From CAZESH01 sp964514665 (GTDB lineage Bacteria > Bacillota > Bacilli > Paenibacillales > KCTC-25726), in assembly GCA_964514665.1 (NCBI GenBank), contig CAZESH010000004.1, forward strand, positions 1-43,075: a stretch of 43,075 nt of DNA, read 5' to 3'. Every line of letters starts with the position of its first letter. Position 1 is the first letter of the stretch. Made by a program: the position numbers and the translations under genes. Below, in pieces: positions 24,392-32,267 of this stretch. The notes beneath the pieces are model-generated. The model had not been told where the DNA came from and did no database searches. It saw only the letters and a list, made by a program, of their open reading frames with translations.

Positions 24392-24420
24392 TTTTCGCGG
24401 ATGCTGCGAAAGGCTTTTTT
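24392..24420 (+). terminator. Possible terminator after the catabolic operon
   Basis: TTTCGC and GCGAAA form a 6-bp stem around a 7-base loop, followed by GGC and seven T. It fits the end of the long operon, before the mutarotase gene. Weak stem, moderate support. Confidence 0.45.
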
Positions 24421-24517
24421 TGAGCCGATAAACGCTTGGAGCATAAAAAAAGGAAATCGGCCCCGTGCGGAGAAGAAGATAGAAAACGGCTTATCGCCCG
24501 ACAAGGAGGAAGCAGCT

Positions 24518-24835
24518 ATGGAACACAAAGCGTTTGTATTGAAAATCGATCCTTCCCAGGTGGAGGAATATAAGAAAAGACACGCGCGTGTCGATCCTGA
24601 ATTGGAACAGCAGTTTGCGGCAGCGGGGATTCATCGCTATCATATTTTTTTCCATGACGACGGTACACTGTTTGCCTATATGGAAGCGGACAATTTCGAC
24701 AAGGCGATGGCTCAAGTGGCGGATCACCCCGCCAATCAAAAATGGCAAGCCTTTATGTCGGATATGCTGAAGCTTTGGGAGAACGGCGGAACCTCAAAGG
24801 TGATTCCCGAAATGTACCGCTATGTAAATCCATAA
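24518..24835 (+). CDS. rhaM: L-rhamnose mutarotase-like protein
   Basis: A 105-residue dimeric ferredoxin-like-fold protein that interconverts anomers of L-rhamnose or a related sugar. It matches the RhaM pattern: KAFVLKIDPSQVEEYKKRH with active-site His near residue 20, then the HRYHIFFH strand, a mid-region LFAYME, and the tryptophan-containing WQAFMSDML. Length equals E. coli RhaM. The start is ATG 24518 behind AAGGAGG; in-frame upstream codons lack a ribosome site. It converges with the AraC gene after 18 bases. Together with the isomerase-like gene at 25870 it points to L-sugar use. Confidence 0.83.
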   Translation: MEHKAFVLKIDPSQVEEYKKRHARVDPELEQQFAAAGIHRYHIFFHDDGTLFAYMEADNFDKAMAQVADHPANQKWQAFMSDMLKLWENGGTSKVIPEMYRYVNP

Positions 24836-24853
24836 GCACTAGCCGACCGAACA

Positions 24854-25741
24854 CTATTTGTCGCGGCCCGCTCTCCACTGTTTGCGAAACTCGAGAGGGG
24901 TCGCGTCTTCTTTTTGCCTGAATGTTTTAATGAAAAAGCTGACATGATTAAATCCGCTTTGGTAGGCGATCTCCTCGATGCTTAGGGCGGAGTATTTCAA
25001 CATGTCCTTGGCAAGGGAAAGGCGCATATGGATCAGGTATTCATTCGGGCTGTATCCGGTGTATTTTTTGAATTCCCTGGTCAAATGGAATTTGCTCACA
25101 TTGAAGTCGGCTGCGAGCTGGTCAAGGGTGATCCGCTCGCAGCAGCGGCGCTCCATCGTATTGATCGCCTCCAGGATGTAGGACGGCGCATGCGGGGCGT
25201 CCGGCCGGTTTTCTTTGGAAAAACCTGCAAGCATAAGCTCCGTGAGCATATCCACAATTCCCTTGGAAGACAGTATATCGGAGCGCGTATCACGCTTTCG
25301 GTGCAGCTGCAAAATGTGTTCGAGCATGTCCGGAATGATAGAGTCCTCTTTTAATAAAAGTACAGGCCCGCTGTTTTTCAAGATCAGCTCCGCGTAGCTG
25401 TGGCTGCTTCCCCCGTTAAAGTGCAGCCAGGCGATTTCCCAGAGGCGGCTTTTGTCCGTTTCATAGTAGTGGTATTCATTGCAGTCAATCAAGAACGCCT
25501 GCCCGGGTGAAAGAGCATAGCTTTTGCCGCGGTAGCGAAGTAAGCCGTTCCCGGCTTTCGTATAAACGAGCAGGATGGAATTGTAATTTTCCCTTTCCGT
25601 AAAATACTCCGGCAGTGCGTGAAAATGCCCCGCGGCCTGCACGTAAAAGAACATGGATTTGGCCAGCATGCTTGGGGTCACTTCGATATTGACGGATGCC
25701 TCGGTTAAATCCCAAGCCGCGCGCAAACGGTAATGTTTCAT
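24854..25741 (-). CDS. AraC-family transcriptional regulator
   Basis: A 295-residue regulator: an N-terminal cupin-like sugar-sensing domain (about 20-160, with LLRYRGKSYALSPGQAFLIDCNEYHYY) and a C-terminal pair of helix-turn-helix motifs (about 195-290; LDQLAADFNVSKFHLTREFKKYTG and IEEIAYQSGFNHVSFFIKTFR). The ATG at 25741-25739 follows AAGGGAG at a good distance; further upstream in-frame codons lack one. It is divergent from the isomerase-like gene, sharing a 128-base gap with a TTGATCAA palindrome (25785-25792) and a TACAAT -10-like element (25825-25830), so it probably controls that gene. The effector is likely a sugar. Confidence 0.88.
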   Translation of the reverse strand: MKHYRLRAAWDLTEASVNIEVTPSMLAKSMFFYVQAAGHFHALPEYFTERENYNSILLVYTKAGNGLLRYRGKSYALSPGQAFLIDCNEYHYYETDKSRLWEIAWLHFNGGSSHSYAELILKNSGPVLLLKEDSIIPDMLEHILQLHRKRDTRSDILSSKGIVDMLTELMLAGFSKENRPDAPHAPSYILEAINTMERRCCERITLDQLAADFNVSKFHLTREFKKYTGYSPNEYLIHMRLSLAKDMLKYSALSIEEIAYQSGFNHVSFFIKTFRQKEDATPLEFRKQWRAGRDK

Positions 25742-25869
25742 CTTGTGTTTTTCTCCCTTCAAAAGGAGCAATATAGTCTTATTTTTGATCAAGATTATGG
25801 GATGTTATTGAAATTTTATACGGGTACAATGTAGTCACTATTATATCATTTTTAAAGAGGTGAATGGAG

Positions 25870-27384
25870 ATGTGGCAGCTTCAGCCAATCAAAAAGCCGA
25901 AAAGAGCCAGAATCGGACTGTATTCGATCGGTTTGGAAGCGTATTGGGGCCAATTTCCGGGATTGCGGGAGCGATTGCTGGAATACGGGAAGTTTCTGGA
26001 ACAACGAATGGCCGACTTTGGCGATATTTACAATTTCGGTCTTGTCGACAACGAGAACAAAGGACGTCAAGCCGGCGAGTGGTTCAACGAGCACAACGTG
26101 GATCTCGTTTTTTGCCATTCGGCAACCTATTCTACAAGCTCGACCGTACTGCCCGTCCATCAAATTTGCGCCAAGCCGGTCATCATGCTGAATCTTCAGC
26201 CTACGGCGCGGATCGATTACGAGAAAACAACGACAGGGGAATGGCTGGCACACTGCGGTGCATGTCCCGTTCCGGAAATATCCAATGCGTTCAACCGGGC
26301 GGGCATCCGCTTTCGCGTCATCAACGGGTTGCTGGGCATGGACTATACCCCGGAGATTTCGCTGGCCGACGAAAACACGCAGGAACGCCCGGAAGCCAAG
26401 AGAGCGTGGAGGGAAATCGAACAATGGATTTCCGCCGCGTCGGTTGTGCGCACGCTTCGTCATGCGCGCTTCGGTTTTTTGGGCAATACTTACAGCGGCA
26501 TGCTCGATATGTATAGCGATTTTACGATGATTCAAGCGCAAGCCGGACTGCATGTGGAGATCCTGGAAATGTGCGATCTGCACAAGCTGCTGCAGGATGT
26601 CACTTCCGAACAAATAGAAGCCAAAATGCGGGAGGTTGCCGAGATGTTCGAGATCAGCGGGGATTCCCCCTCCGATCCGATTGCCAAGCGGCCGACCGAG
26701 GAACAGCTGATCTGGTCCTGCAAGGTGGCGGTGGCTCAGGAGCGCCTTGTCCGCGAAAAAGACCTGGATGCGCTGACTTACTATTATCACGGATCGCCCG
26801 GCAGTGAATACGAAGCGCTGCAGGCCGGGTTTATTCTCGGTCACTCGCTGCTCACGGCCCGCGGTATCCCCTGTGCGGGTGAAGGCGATCTGAAAACCGC
26901 CGTGGCGATGAAAATCTGCGACATTCTGGGTACGGGAGGAAGCTATTCGGAGCTTGTGGTTGTGGATTATCTCGATGAGACGATTCTGCTGGGCCATGAC
27001 GGTCCATTCCATATTGCCATCTCCGACGGTAAGCCGATTCTCAGGGGAATGGGCTTGTATCACGGAAAGCAAGGAACGGGCATTTCCGTTGAGGCCAAGG
27101 TCAAGCGCGGTCCGGTGACCACCTTGAATGTGACGCAAACCGGGGACGGAAAGCTGAAGCTGGTGATTAGCGAAGCGCAGGCCACCGGCGGGGAAATCAT
27201 GCGGATCGGCAACACGCAAACCCCCGTGCGTTTTTCCAAGCATCCGGACGCCTATATGAATCAATGGTTTGCCGAAGCGCCGACCCATCACTGCGCGCTT
27301 TCCATCGGACATAACGCAGCTTTGTTCAAAAAGGTGGGCGAGTTCATGGAATGGCCCAGCGTGACATTGAGTGAAAATTTGTAA
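25870..27384 (+). CDS. L-fucose/L-arabinose isomerase family protein
   Basis: A 504-residue cytosolic ketol-isomerase-type enzyme, similar in size to AraA. The N-terminal Rossmann-like half begins RIGLYSIGLEAYWGQF. In the C-terminal half GEGDLKTA (Glu338), SYSEL (Glu361) and GHDGP (His376) occupy the order and spacing of the AraA metal ligands, and a final His probably lies in THHCALSIGH. ATG 25870 is preferred over ATG 25864 because AAAGAGGTG is only correctly spaced for the second. It probably isomerises an L-aldose to the ketose; with the mutarotase nearby, L-rhamnose, L-fucose or L-arabinose are candidates. It is a family-level call. Confidence 0.82.
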   Translation: MWQLQPIKKPKRARIGLYSIGLEAYWGQFPGLRERLLEYGKFLEQRMADFGDIYNFGLVDNENKGRQAGEWFNEHNVDLVFCHSATYSTSSTVLPVHQICAKPVIMLNLQPTARIDYEKTTTGEWLAHCGACPVPEISNAFNRAGIRFRVINGLLGMDYTPEISLADENTQERPEAKRAWREIEQWISAASVVRTLRHARFGFLGNTYSGMLDMYSDFTMIQAQAGLHVEILEMCDLHKLLQDVTSEQIEAKMREVAEMFEISGDSPSDPIAKRPTEEQLIWSCKVAVAQERLVREKDLDALTYYYHGSPGSEYEALQAGFILGHSLLTARGIPCAGEGDLKTAVAMKICDILGTGGSYSELVVVDYLDETILLGHDGPFHIAISDGKPILRGMGLYHGKQGTGISVEAKVKRGPVTTLNVTQTGDGKLKLVISEAQATGGEIMRIGNTQTPVRFSKHPDAYMNQWFAEAPTHHCALSIGHNAALFKKVGEFMEWPSVTLSENL

Positions 27385-27407
27385 AAAAACGGATATCAAT
27401 ATCATAG

Positions 27408-27468
27408 AGCGGCTTGTTTCGTGTTCTGCCCGTTTTTTGACAGGGTGCCGAAAGAAGCCGCTTTTTTT
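27408..27468 (+). terminator. Rho-independent terminator after isomerase-like gene
   Basis: AGCGGCTT (27408-27415) pairs with AAGCCGCT (27455-27462), extended after one mismatch by TTTCG/CGAAA, and is followed by a run of seven T. The loop is long (about 27 bases) and may hold a small inner hairpin. Confidence 0.75.
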
Positions 27469-27486
27469 GGCTTCGGCCGAATATAA

Positions 27487-27513
27487 TTGATATGTTCAAT
27501 ATATTAATATAAT
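27487..27513 (+). promoter_or_regulatory. Promoter/operator of GntR-LacI regulator gene
   Basis: TTGATA (27487-27492) and TATAAT (27508-27513) are 15 bp apart. Between them TGTTCA-ATATA-TTAATA (27493-27509) matches, with two mismatches, the perfect TGTTCA-N5-TGAACA repeat found upstream of the ABC operon at 28804, suggesting autoregulation. Confidence 0.45.
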
Positions 27514-27540
27514 AAGCGGGTACGAAAGGGGGGGAGGAGC

Positions 27541-28650
27541 ATGGCGGATACTCCTTTATATGAGCAAATTTATCGGCATATTGCGGAGGAAATTCACTCG
27601 GGCAAATTGCAGCCGCAAGACCGGGTGCCGTCGGAAAAAGAGTTGGCCGAACAATTCAATGTCAGCCGGATCACCTCCAAATCGGCCCTGGAAAAATTGT
27701 CGCAGGCCGGTTTAATCAAGCGCCTGCGGGGGAAAGGCTCCTTTGTGGCGAAATCGCTTCCCGTGCTTGCGGCGAATCCTCCGGAGCCTGAGCCGTCGGG
27801 CGGAGCGGGCAGAAAGGCAATCGGCTTTATTGCCCCCGATCTTTCCGATGCCTTTGGCATCCGCATTTTGCGAAGGGTGGAACAGGCATTGACGGCAGTG
27901 AACTACGATCTGCTGCTTAAATTCACTTATAACAACCAGCAGTTGGAGGAGAAGGCGATCAGCTCCCTTGTTCAGGCGGGAGTCAAGGGACTCATCGTGT
28001 TTCCCGTAAACGGCGAATTGTATAACTCCGACCTGCTGAAGCTCGTCTATAAGCAGTTTCCGCTGGTGCTGGTAGATAAATACTTGAAAGGCATACCGGC
28101 CAGCGCCGTATATACCGACAACAAACGGGCTTCCGAGGTGCTCACGGAATATTTGTTGAATAAGGGGCATACCCGAGTCGCCTTTATTTCCAGCACCGTT
28201 CAGAACACCTCCTCCATCGAGGAACGGCTGCAAGGCTTTATTTCCGCACACATGAAAAAGGGCATAGGCGTGAATCAAAATTACTGCTTTACCGAACTGA
28301 CCCATAACAATCTGGAAATGGATTTTAAAACGCAAAAAGACAAATTGATCGCATTCATTTCCCGTCACCCCGGTATTTCCGCGTATGTAGCAGCCGAATA
28401 TCCGCTTGCGATTTTGCTCGAGAATATATTAGGGGAATTGAATTTGCGGGCAGAGACCAAAGAAATTGTCTGTTTTGATGCCGAGCAAACTTATCCGTCC
28501 TCCGATTATGCCCATATCCTGCAGAACGAGGAAAGCATCGGAAGCAAAGCGGTTGAACTGCTTGTCGATCAAATTGCCGGACAAAAAACGCCGCTGCATA
28601 CCATCATCGATTTTTCCTTCGTCCCACCCAAAAATAAAAAGAGCATATAA
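27541..28650 (+). CDS. GntR-type regulator with LacI-like sugar-binding domain
   Basis: A 369-residue hybrid regulator like B. subtilis AraR. Residues 1-70 form a GntR winged helix-turn-helix (PLYEQIYRHIAEEI, SRITSKSALEKL, GKGSFVAK). Residues ~90-360 form a periplasmic-binding-protein-type domain (IGFIAPDLSDAFG at the start, NKGHTRVAFIS in the middle) that binds a sugar ligand. GGGGGGAGG precedes the ATG. It is followed by an ABC importer and alpha-mannosidase operon, its likely target as a repressor released by a sugar. Confidence 0.9.
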   Translation: MADTPLYEQIYRHIAEEIHSGKLQPQDRVPSEKELAEQFNVSRITSKSALEKLSQAGLIKRLRGKGSFVAKSLPVLAANPPEPEPSGGAGRKAIGFIAPDLSDAFGIRILRRVEQALTAVNYDLLLKFTYNNQQLEEKAISSLVQAGVKGLIVFPVNGELYNSDLLKLVYKQFPLVLVDKYLKGIPASAVYTDNKRASEVLTEYLLNKGHTRVAFISSTVQNTSSIEERLQGFISAHMKKGIGVNQNYCFTELTHNNLEMDFKTQKDKLIAFISRHPGISAYVAAEYPLAILLENILGELNLRAETKEIVCFDAEQTYPSSDYAHILQNEESIGSKAVELLVDQIAGQKTPLHTIIDFSFVPPKNKKSI

Positions 28651-28803
28651 ATAATGATATGTTAATATACTTAAAATCAAATCAAAGCAATGAATCCAAC
28701 AGTCCGACTTTAAATCCCGATTCTTTCCGCGAATTAGACGTCCTCACAAGCGAACCTCGGTTGTTTTCCAATCCCAGCATCCATGCCTGCAAAGCTCAAA
28801 GCT

Positions 28804-28820
28804 TGTTCAGAGTATGAACA
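28804..28820 (+). promoter_or_regulatory. Inverted-repeat operator upstream of sugar ABC operon
   Basis: TGTTCA-GAGTA-TGAACA is a perfect 6-5-6 inverted repeat. It overlaps a possible -35 (TTGTTC, 28803-28808; -10 TATGAA at 28825-28830, 16-bp spacer). A degenerate copy lies in the promoter of the GntR-LacI gene, making that protein the likely binder. Confidence 0.5.
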
Positions 28821-28826
28821 CGAATA

Positions 28827-28840
28827 TGAAAGCGCTGTCT
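28827..28840 (+). promoter_or_regulatory. CcpA cre site
   Basis: TGAAAGCGCTGTCT matches the cre consensus TGWAANCGNTNWCA at all but the last base. It overlaps and follows the predicted -10, a repression position, so the ABC/mannosidase operon is probably under carbon catabolite repression. The rest of 28651-28912 shows no gene. Confidence 0.65.
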
Positions 28841-28912
28841 GCTTGGCGCAAGGAGGTTGATCTCTTTTTGTTTTGTTGAAACAGGCAAAAAATCAGAAGA
28901 GGTGGATAAAAC

Positions 28913-30361
28913 ATGGGTTCGAGAAAAAGGCCAAAGGGTTGGATGGCTCTGCTGCTGTTTTTGTGTTTCGGTTTGATCTTGTCGGCGTGCGGGAAATCGC
29001 CTTCCACGCAAAGCTCGGCGTCGCCTTCGGCCGAACCGTCGAGCACGCCTGCCAACAGCGCAAGCCCATCGCCATCAGCGGGCAACGATCAAAAGCAAAC
29101 GATAAAAGTGGCTTATCAGAAGTTCGGAACGCCGCCGATTTGGGGGGAAGAATGGCTGAAAAAGGTGAAAGCGCAGTTTGAAAGCCAAAATCCGAATGTA
29201 ACGGTACAGCTTGTGCCGATTCAAGCCTCCGAAAATGACTTTTACACCAAGCTCGATTTAATGATGAAATCGGGGGATTCCACACCGGATGTGGTGACGG
29301 AAGACACCTTCCTGATCAATTCCGACGCAGCTGCGGGCTATCTGGATCCGCTCAACGACAAAGTGGCCTCCTGGGAGGATTGGAGCAATTTCCCCGATGC
29401 GATGAAGAAGGGCGGTTCAAGCGATAACGGCACCGTATACGGCATTCCATACAGCACCGATACAAGAGGGCTGTGGTACAACACGGAGATTTTCAAAAAA
29501 GCCGGGCTGCCTGTACCTTGGGAGCCGAAAAACTGGAATGACATCATGACTGCAGCTCAAACGATCAAGCAAAAAGCACCCGGCGTCATCCCTTTTTGGA
29601 CTTATGTCGGCAAAGCGACCGGGGAAGCAACGACGATGCAGTGCTTCGAAATGTTCCTCTACGGAACGAATGACACGCTGTATGACGCGCAAACCAAAAA
29701 ATGGGTGGTCAAAAGCCCGGGATTTTTGGATTCGCTGACGTTCATCAGCAATATTTTCAAAAACAAGCTGGGACCTCAATTGTCGCAAATTTTAAACGCA
29801 CAGGCCGGCAACATGGAAAATACGCAGCTGATGCCGAAGGGCAAAATCGCCATTGCGCTTGACGGCAACTGGATTCCCGGCGCTTGGGTAAAGAACGGCT
29901 CGACGCCGTGGCCGGATGCGCTGAAGGTTTACAATTTGGCGGCCATGCCGACCCAGAACGGTCAGGCTCCGGGCTATACCTCGATGTCGGGAGGCTGGAC
30001 GCTGTCGGTCACCTCCAAATCGAAGGTGAAGGACTTGGCATGGAAGTTTATCCAACTGGCGACCAACAAGGACAATAATAAATGGTTGACGATGAAACAG
30101 GGCAATCTCTCGCCAAGAAGCGACGTGGCGCAGGATCCGGAATACCAGAACACACCGGGGCAGGCTTTTGCCCAGGCCACGGCTTTCACAAAATTTACCC
30201 ACTTCAGGCCGGCAAATACGCAGTATCCTGCGGTCTCAACGCAAATTCAGACGGTCGTTGAGGCGGTCGCCACCGGCGCCCTGACTCCGCAAAAGGCGAT
30301 GGATCAATATGCGCAGAGCGTGGAGCGGATCGTAGGCAAGAATAACGTCGAGACTAAATAA
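28913..30361 (+). CDS. Sugar ABC transporter substrate-binding lipoprotein (family 1)
   Basis: A 482-residue extracellular solute-binding protein. Signal peptide with lipobox LSAC, Cys26 as lipid anchor, then a Ser/Pro-rich linker to about residue 60. The mature part has family-1 features such as PDVVTEDTFL and YGIPYSTDTRGLWYNTEIFKKAG. It is the first gene of an operon with two permeases and a GH38 glycosidase, so it should bind a mannose-containing or related oligosaccharide. As usual for such importers, no ATPase is encoded with it; a shared MsmX-type ATPase elsewhere would serve. AGAGGTGG precedes the ATG. Confidence 0.9.
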   Translation: MGSRKRPKGWMALLLFLCFGLILSACGKSPSTQSSASPSAEPSSTPANSASPSPSAGNDQKQTIKVAYQKFGTPPIWGEEWLKKVKAQFESQNPNVTVQLVPIQASENDFYTKLDLMMKSGDSTPDVVTEDTFLINSDAAAGYLDPLNDKVASWEDWSNFPDAMKKGGSSDNGTVYGIPYSTDTRGLWYNTEIFKKAGLPVPWEPKNWNDIMTAAQTIKQKAPGVIPFWTYVGKATGEATTMQCFEMFLYGTNDTLYDAQTKKWVVKSPGFLDSLTFISNIFKNKLGPQLSQILNAQAGNMENTQLMPKGKIAIALDGNWIPGAWVKNGSTPWPDALKVYNLAAMPTQNGQAPGYTSMSGGWTLSVTSKSKVKDLAWKFIQLATNKDNNKWLTMKQGNLSPRSDVAQDPEYQNTPGQAFAQATAFTKFTHFRPANTQYPAVSTQIQTVVEAVATGALTPQKAMDQYAQSVERIVGKNNVETK

Positions 30362-30389
30362 TCAATTTGCAGGTGGGAGGTCCAATTGA

Positions 30390-30417
30390 GCAAACGCCGT
30401 CAAGCGGCGGCGTTTGC
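30390..30417 (+). terminator. Intercistronic stem-loop between binding protein and permease
   Basis: A perfect 10-bp repeat, GCAAACGCCG and CGGCGTTTGC, with an 8-base loop. No strong T-run follows, so it more likely stabilises the upstream mRNA or attenuates than terminates fully. Confidence 0.6.
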
Positions 30418-30446
30418 CGATTTTACTTCACGGCGGAAGGAGCTGC

Positions 30447-31388
30447 ATGATGGAAAATCCTGCTTTAAAGCTGCCGGGCAGCAGCCGCGGACAGCCGAAG
30501 GCTCCCGGGAAACGTTCTTTGAAAGGCAATGTCGCGGTAAGATCGGTTTTATTTTTACTGCCGACTTGGGTGCTTCTGCTGGTCTTTTTCTTTGTACCGA
30601 TTGCGATGACCTTTTATTTCGCCTTCACCGACATGTCATTGACCGGTACGGCCTCGGCGAATGTGCAGTTTATCGGGTTTGCCAATTTCACCTCGATGTT
30701 TGCCGATCCGATATTTGCCGCTGCGGTTTGGAATACGATCGTGTTTTTATTGTTTTCGGCGATTATCGGCCAGCAGGTGCTCGGCCTGATGATCGCCCTG
30801 CTGATGAACGAACGGAGGCAGTTCTTTCGAAGTCTGATCGGGGTGCTGGTCATTGCCGGTTGGGTAACGCCGGAAATCGTGGTGGCTTTTATCTGGTTCG
30901 CTTTTTTGAGCGACCAGGGTACGGCGAATATCATGCTGGGCTGGCTCGGGATCAAGCCCGTACAGTGGCTTTATCAATTTCCGATGGTCAGTGTGGTGGT
31001 TGCCAACATCTGGCACGGCACGGCTTTTTCCATGCTGGTGTTTCAGGCGGCGCTCGGCGATGTGCCGAAGGAGGTTCAGGAGGCCGCGCTGATCGACGGC
31101 GCTTCCAGATGGCAGCGGCTGTGGCGCGTGACGCTGCCGATGATCCGCGGTTCGATCGTGACCAATATGGTGCTGATCACACTGCAGACGCTCGGCTTGT
31201 TTACATTGATCTTCTCGCTTACCGGAGGCGGTCCCGGCAACTCCACGGAAACGCTGCCTTTGTATATGTACCATCAAGCCTTTGCCAACTACCAATTGGG
31301 CTACGGAACGGCGATTTCCTTGATTTTGTTATTGATCGGGATTATTACCAGCATCATCTATATCCGACTGTTGAAGGTGAAAATATGA
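30447..31388 (+). CDS. Sugar ABC transporter permease 1 (MalF-like)
   Basis: A 313-residue integral membrane protein with six predicted hydrophobic segments, the first at about residues 30-55 (SVLFLLPTWVLLLVFFFVP). The EAA coupling motif reads EVQEAALIDGASRWQRLWRV, typical of CUT1 sugar importers. AAGGAG at 30437-30442 favours ATG 30447 or the next in-frame ATG 30450; an upstream in-frame start at 30414 would sit inside the stem-loop. It partners the second permease 21 bases downstream. Confidence 0.92.
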   Translation: MMENPALKLPGSSRGQPKAPGKRSLKGNVAVRSVLFLLPTWVLLLVFFFVPIAMTFYFAFTDMSLTGTASANVQFIGFANFTSMFADPIFAAAVWNTIVFLLFSAIIGQQVLGLMIALLMNERRQFFRSLIGVLVIAGWVTPEIVVAFIWFAFLSDQGTANIMLGWLGIKPVQWLYQFPMVSVVVANIWHGTAFSMLVFQAALGDVPKEVQEAALIDGASRWQRLWRVTLPMIRGSIVTNMVLITLQTLGLFTLIFSLTGGGPGNSTETLPLYMYHQAFANYQLGYGTAISLILLLIGIITSIIYIRLLKVKI

Positions 31389-31409
31389 GCCTCGGGGAGG
31401 ATCGTTGTG

Positions 31410-32240
31410 ATGAGAATCAACTTTTTTTCTTTTGAACGGATTGCAGCCTACACGGTGCTCGGCATCATCGGTATTTTATTTGTCATTCCGCTTTTGTGGA
31501 TGATTTTTGCTTCCATCAATCCAACCGCGACATTGGCCGCGGAAATTCCAGCCCATCCGACGCTGAAAAATTTCATCGCAATTTTATCGGACAACGCCAA
31601 CCGCATTTCATTTGTAAACGGGATCGTGCTTTCGCTTGGTCAATCCATTCTTGTGGTGCTTGTCGCCGGATTGGCAGCATACCCGCTGTCGCGTTATCAG
31701 TTGAAATACAAACGGCCCTTTATGTATATCATCCTGTTTTCTACCGGGCTTCCGATTACAGCCGTGATGGTACCGGTTTATGAGCTTTTTGTGTACATGA
31801 AATTTCAGGATTCGATCTTCTGGACGATGCTTTTCCTGACCGCATCCGGGCTGCCGTATGCGATTTGGATCATGAAAAATTTCATGGATTCGGTTCCGCT
31901 TGATTTGGAGGAGGCTGCCTGGGTGGACGGAGCTTCCGTCGGGCAATCGCTGCGCAGGGTGGTTGCGCCTTTGATGCTGCCAGGGATTTTTACCGTCGGT
32001 ATCTTTACTTTTTCAGGAAGCTGGGGCAATTTCTTTGTGCCCTTCATTTTGATTCAAAGTCCCGGAAAGCTGCCGGCATCTGTGGGGATTTACCAATTTT
32101 TCGGGCAATACGGAATGGTGGAATACGGGAAATTGGCCGCTTTCTCGTTTTTGTACACGATCCCCGCAGTGCTGCTGTATATCCTTTCACAGCGGTTCAT
32201 GTCCACGGGATTCAATTTCAGCGGCGGAACCAAAGGCTAG
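31410..32240 (+). CDS. Sugar ABC transporter permease 2 (MalG-like)
   Basis: A 276-residue membrane protein with six hydrophobic segments. EAA motif DLEEAAWVDGASVGQSLRRV. ATG 31410 is preferred (GGGGAGG, 9-base spacing), though a GTG one codon earlier is possible. With the upstream permease it forms the heterodimeric channel of a CUT1-type oligosaccharide importer. 27 bases separate it from the mannosidase gene. Confidence 0.92.
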   Translation: MRINFFSFERIAAYTVLGIIGILFVIPLLWMIFASINPTATLAAEIPAHPTLKNFIAILSDNANRISFVNGIVLSLGQSILVVLVAGLAAYPLSRYQLKYKRPFMYIILFSTGLPITAVMVPVYELFVYMKFQDSIFWTMLFLTASGLPYAIWIMKNFMDSVPLDLEEAAWVDGASVGQSLRRVVAPLMLPGIFTVGIFTFSGSWGNFFVPFILIQSPGKLPASVGIYQFFGQYGMVEYGKLAAFSFLYTIPAVLLYILSQRFMSTGFNFSGGTKG

Positions 32241-32267
32241 AACGACAAATACGGGGAGTGACGGACC

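Noticed and set aside
30386..31435. An alternative plus-strand frame overlapping the first sugar permease
   Set aside because: Its product is rich in Arg, Gly and Asp with no membrane segments or motifs, while the other frame encodes a clear permease with an EAA loop.
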